Assembly: GCA_944472135.2 (NCBI GenBank) | Contig: OX235262.1 | Span: 170,189,509 to 170,253,508, forward strand | DNA length: 64,000 bases | From: Trichobilharzia regenti | Lineage: Eukaryota; Platyhelminthes; Trematoda; Strigeidida; Schistosomatidae | Direction: 5' to 3' | Made by a program: the position numbers and the translations under genes | Notes under the pieces: generated by a model | Seen by the model: only the letters and a program-made list of their open reading frames with translations | Told to the model about the DNA's origin: nothing | Database searches by the model: none | Shown: piece after piece, positions 62,885 to 64,000 of the stretch | How positions within the stretch are numbered: the first letter of the stretch is position 1 | Layout: every line of letters begins with the position of its first letter

Positions 62885-63583
62885 TTGATATTTAGTTAGT
62901 GAGAACCACTGAAGGCCGATAGGGAGTACTGTAAGGCCGTTTCTCATCCGAGTTTGAGAGTCATCGTCAGTACGCACTAACTGGATTTTGAACCGACGGC
63001 CTTACGGTTACAAGGCAAGCTCGTGGGACATTCCACCACTGCCTTCAGTAAATGTGTCCCAGATTGGGACGAAACAGCTTTCCAGTAATCTCTGTTGATT
63101 TTCATTGATTCCCTAAGTGAAATCAGCTACTAATGAAAATTGGAACAACTTGAATCCTTACAAACAAACTCTTCGAAATTAATCTGATCCTCGCAAGTAA
63201 CTGTCTACAGGATGAAGTTGACTGGAGTTCTAGTGAGGAGTCATGACCAGTGGGGTAGACCAGGTCGAGTGTCGGGACAAATACTCCCTGGTGACATTAG
63301 TTGGTGGTTGATCGCGTTAAAATCTGGAATTGGTAGAAGTTAGAATTCATGGGCCTGCCATTTGAGTCAGGTCCCAGTGGCTGAATGGTCAATGTGCTTT
63401 CTATGTAACTAGAAGGTCTTGGGTTTAAAACCCGATGGGTCCGTACCACCGATGAGTCCCAAACACTAGGACGAAACGGCTTTCAGTATTCCCTGTTGCC
63501 TTTCAGTGGCTCTCTCTAACTGATATCAATCAGTGATTAAAGTTGAAATAAATCGAATTCCTACAAACAAACTCTTGAACATT
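62885..63583. mobile_element. HHR-SINE2 array: one inverted and two tandem units
   Basis: 62885-63045 is a minus-strand unit end with head (GGATTTTGAACCGACGGCC). At about 63055 it turns to a plus-strand unit starting inside the ribozyme (GTCCCAGATTGGGACGAAAC) and running to its 3' end; a second plus unit follows head-to-tail, with leader (GACAAATACTCCCTGG), head (AGTGGCTGAATGGTCAATG), ribozyme (CCGATGAGTCCCAAACAC, GGACGAAACGGC) and 3' end (TACAAACAAACTCTTGAAC). Spacing of the two plus ribozymes is about 400 bp. Cores are damaged to different degrees. Confidence 0.7.
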
Positions 63584-63624
63584 TTTATGTAAGTCTGTTC
63601 TTCACTTTGTGTCCACTTTTTGTA

Positions 63625-64000
63625 AAACATTATAATAAAGGTTTTTGTATTTCCCAATGAATGAAAAACAAAACGATATTGCTGTTGTTTTACTGACGTT
63701 TCACTATTTAATGCTGCTTCTAATAGCTTTATCAGAGCATTATTAAACCGGAATTTATAAAATCTCAGCATATATATCACAAAGAGTTAAGGAGTGAGAA
63801 AATAGACTTAGGTAGGTCAAGTTAAAGGGACATATTGAAAGTCAAAATAACGATGAAGATCACTATACCAAATAACAAAGGTAATAGTACATCTGTTATG
63901 ATATCAAAATAAAGTTTACTAACTCTATCATCGTTCATCAGAATGGGGTCATTTTTCGTTGCCAAGTTGGTCAACTGGTAGAGATAACAAAACCAAATGC
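63625..64000 (-). mobile_element. PLE (lineage F) tail, continues beyond the window
   Basis: Like 46440-46660: GTATTTCCCAATGAATGAAA, a CTGATAAAGCTATTAGAAGC...GTGAAACGTCAGTAAAAC element on the minus strand, and AAAGAGTTAAGGAGTGAGAA. No coding part inside the window. Confidence 0.6.

Overview
The window looks like AT-rich, repeat-saturated nuclear DNA of a blood fluke (Schistosoma or a close relative; species not resolved). The grounds are tRNA-headed repeats carrying the schistosome-type (Sm-alpha-like) hammerhead ribozyme, many Penelope-like elements (PLEs) with a C-terminal GIY-YIG domain, RTE-clade LINEs with (TAA)n tails, and intron/exon gene structure. No prokaryotic features are present.

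Only one host gene is recognisable. Four exons on the + strand (1138-1467, 6617-6878, 13087-13356, 18670-19068) join in frame across GT/AG introns and end in a stop codon. The second exon resembles the C-terminal domain of DNTTIP1, a subunit of the MiDAC histone deacetylase complex. The other exons are rich in Asn, Ser, Asp and Lys. Upstream exons lie outside the window. The introns are filled with transposon debris, and the 3' UTR runs to about 19.5 or 20.2 kb.

The rest is layered mobile DNA. (1) PLEs of at least eight lineages, mostly 5'-truncated. One copy at 37.95-40.16 kb is young: it has an open 462-codon RT/GIY-YIG frame, 538-bp inverted arms that look identical and a 12-bp target-site duplication (TSD). 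(2) Two RTE families, called RTE-1 and RTE-2 here, often nested. (3) A second LINE family at 10.3, 15.4 and 23.2 kb. (4) Solo LTRs of two families, plus one Gypsy-like 3' end. (5) tRNA-headed SINEs: SINE1-A and SINE1-B have no ribozyme, and SINE1-B combines both RTE ends; HHR-SINE1 (Sm-alpha-like) and HHR-SINE2 (tRNA-Thr-like head, about 400-bp unit) carry hammerheads.

The most interesting theme joins (1) and (5). Many PLE copies here start with an inverted piece of their own tail, and the tails of one lineage carry very small hammerheads. HHR-SINE1 and HHR-SINE2 also occur as inverted pairs of ribozyme units, and three such pairs (13.4, 48.7 and 49.0 kb) are bracketed by exact 13-14 bp TSDs, so each entered as one unit. 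One HHR-SINE2 copy (24.2 kb) is longer than unit length with terminal direct repeats and its own TSD, and 62.9-63.6 kb holds an inverted plus tandem array. This fits hammerhead-processed RNAs being inserted by PLE reverse transcriptase, which leaves its inverted signature on them.

All calls are from reading the sequence. Family names are working labels, and most repeat edges are approximate unless a TSD is given.
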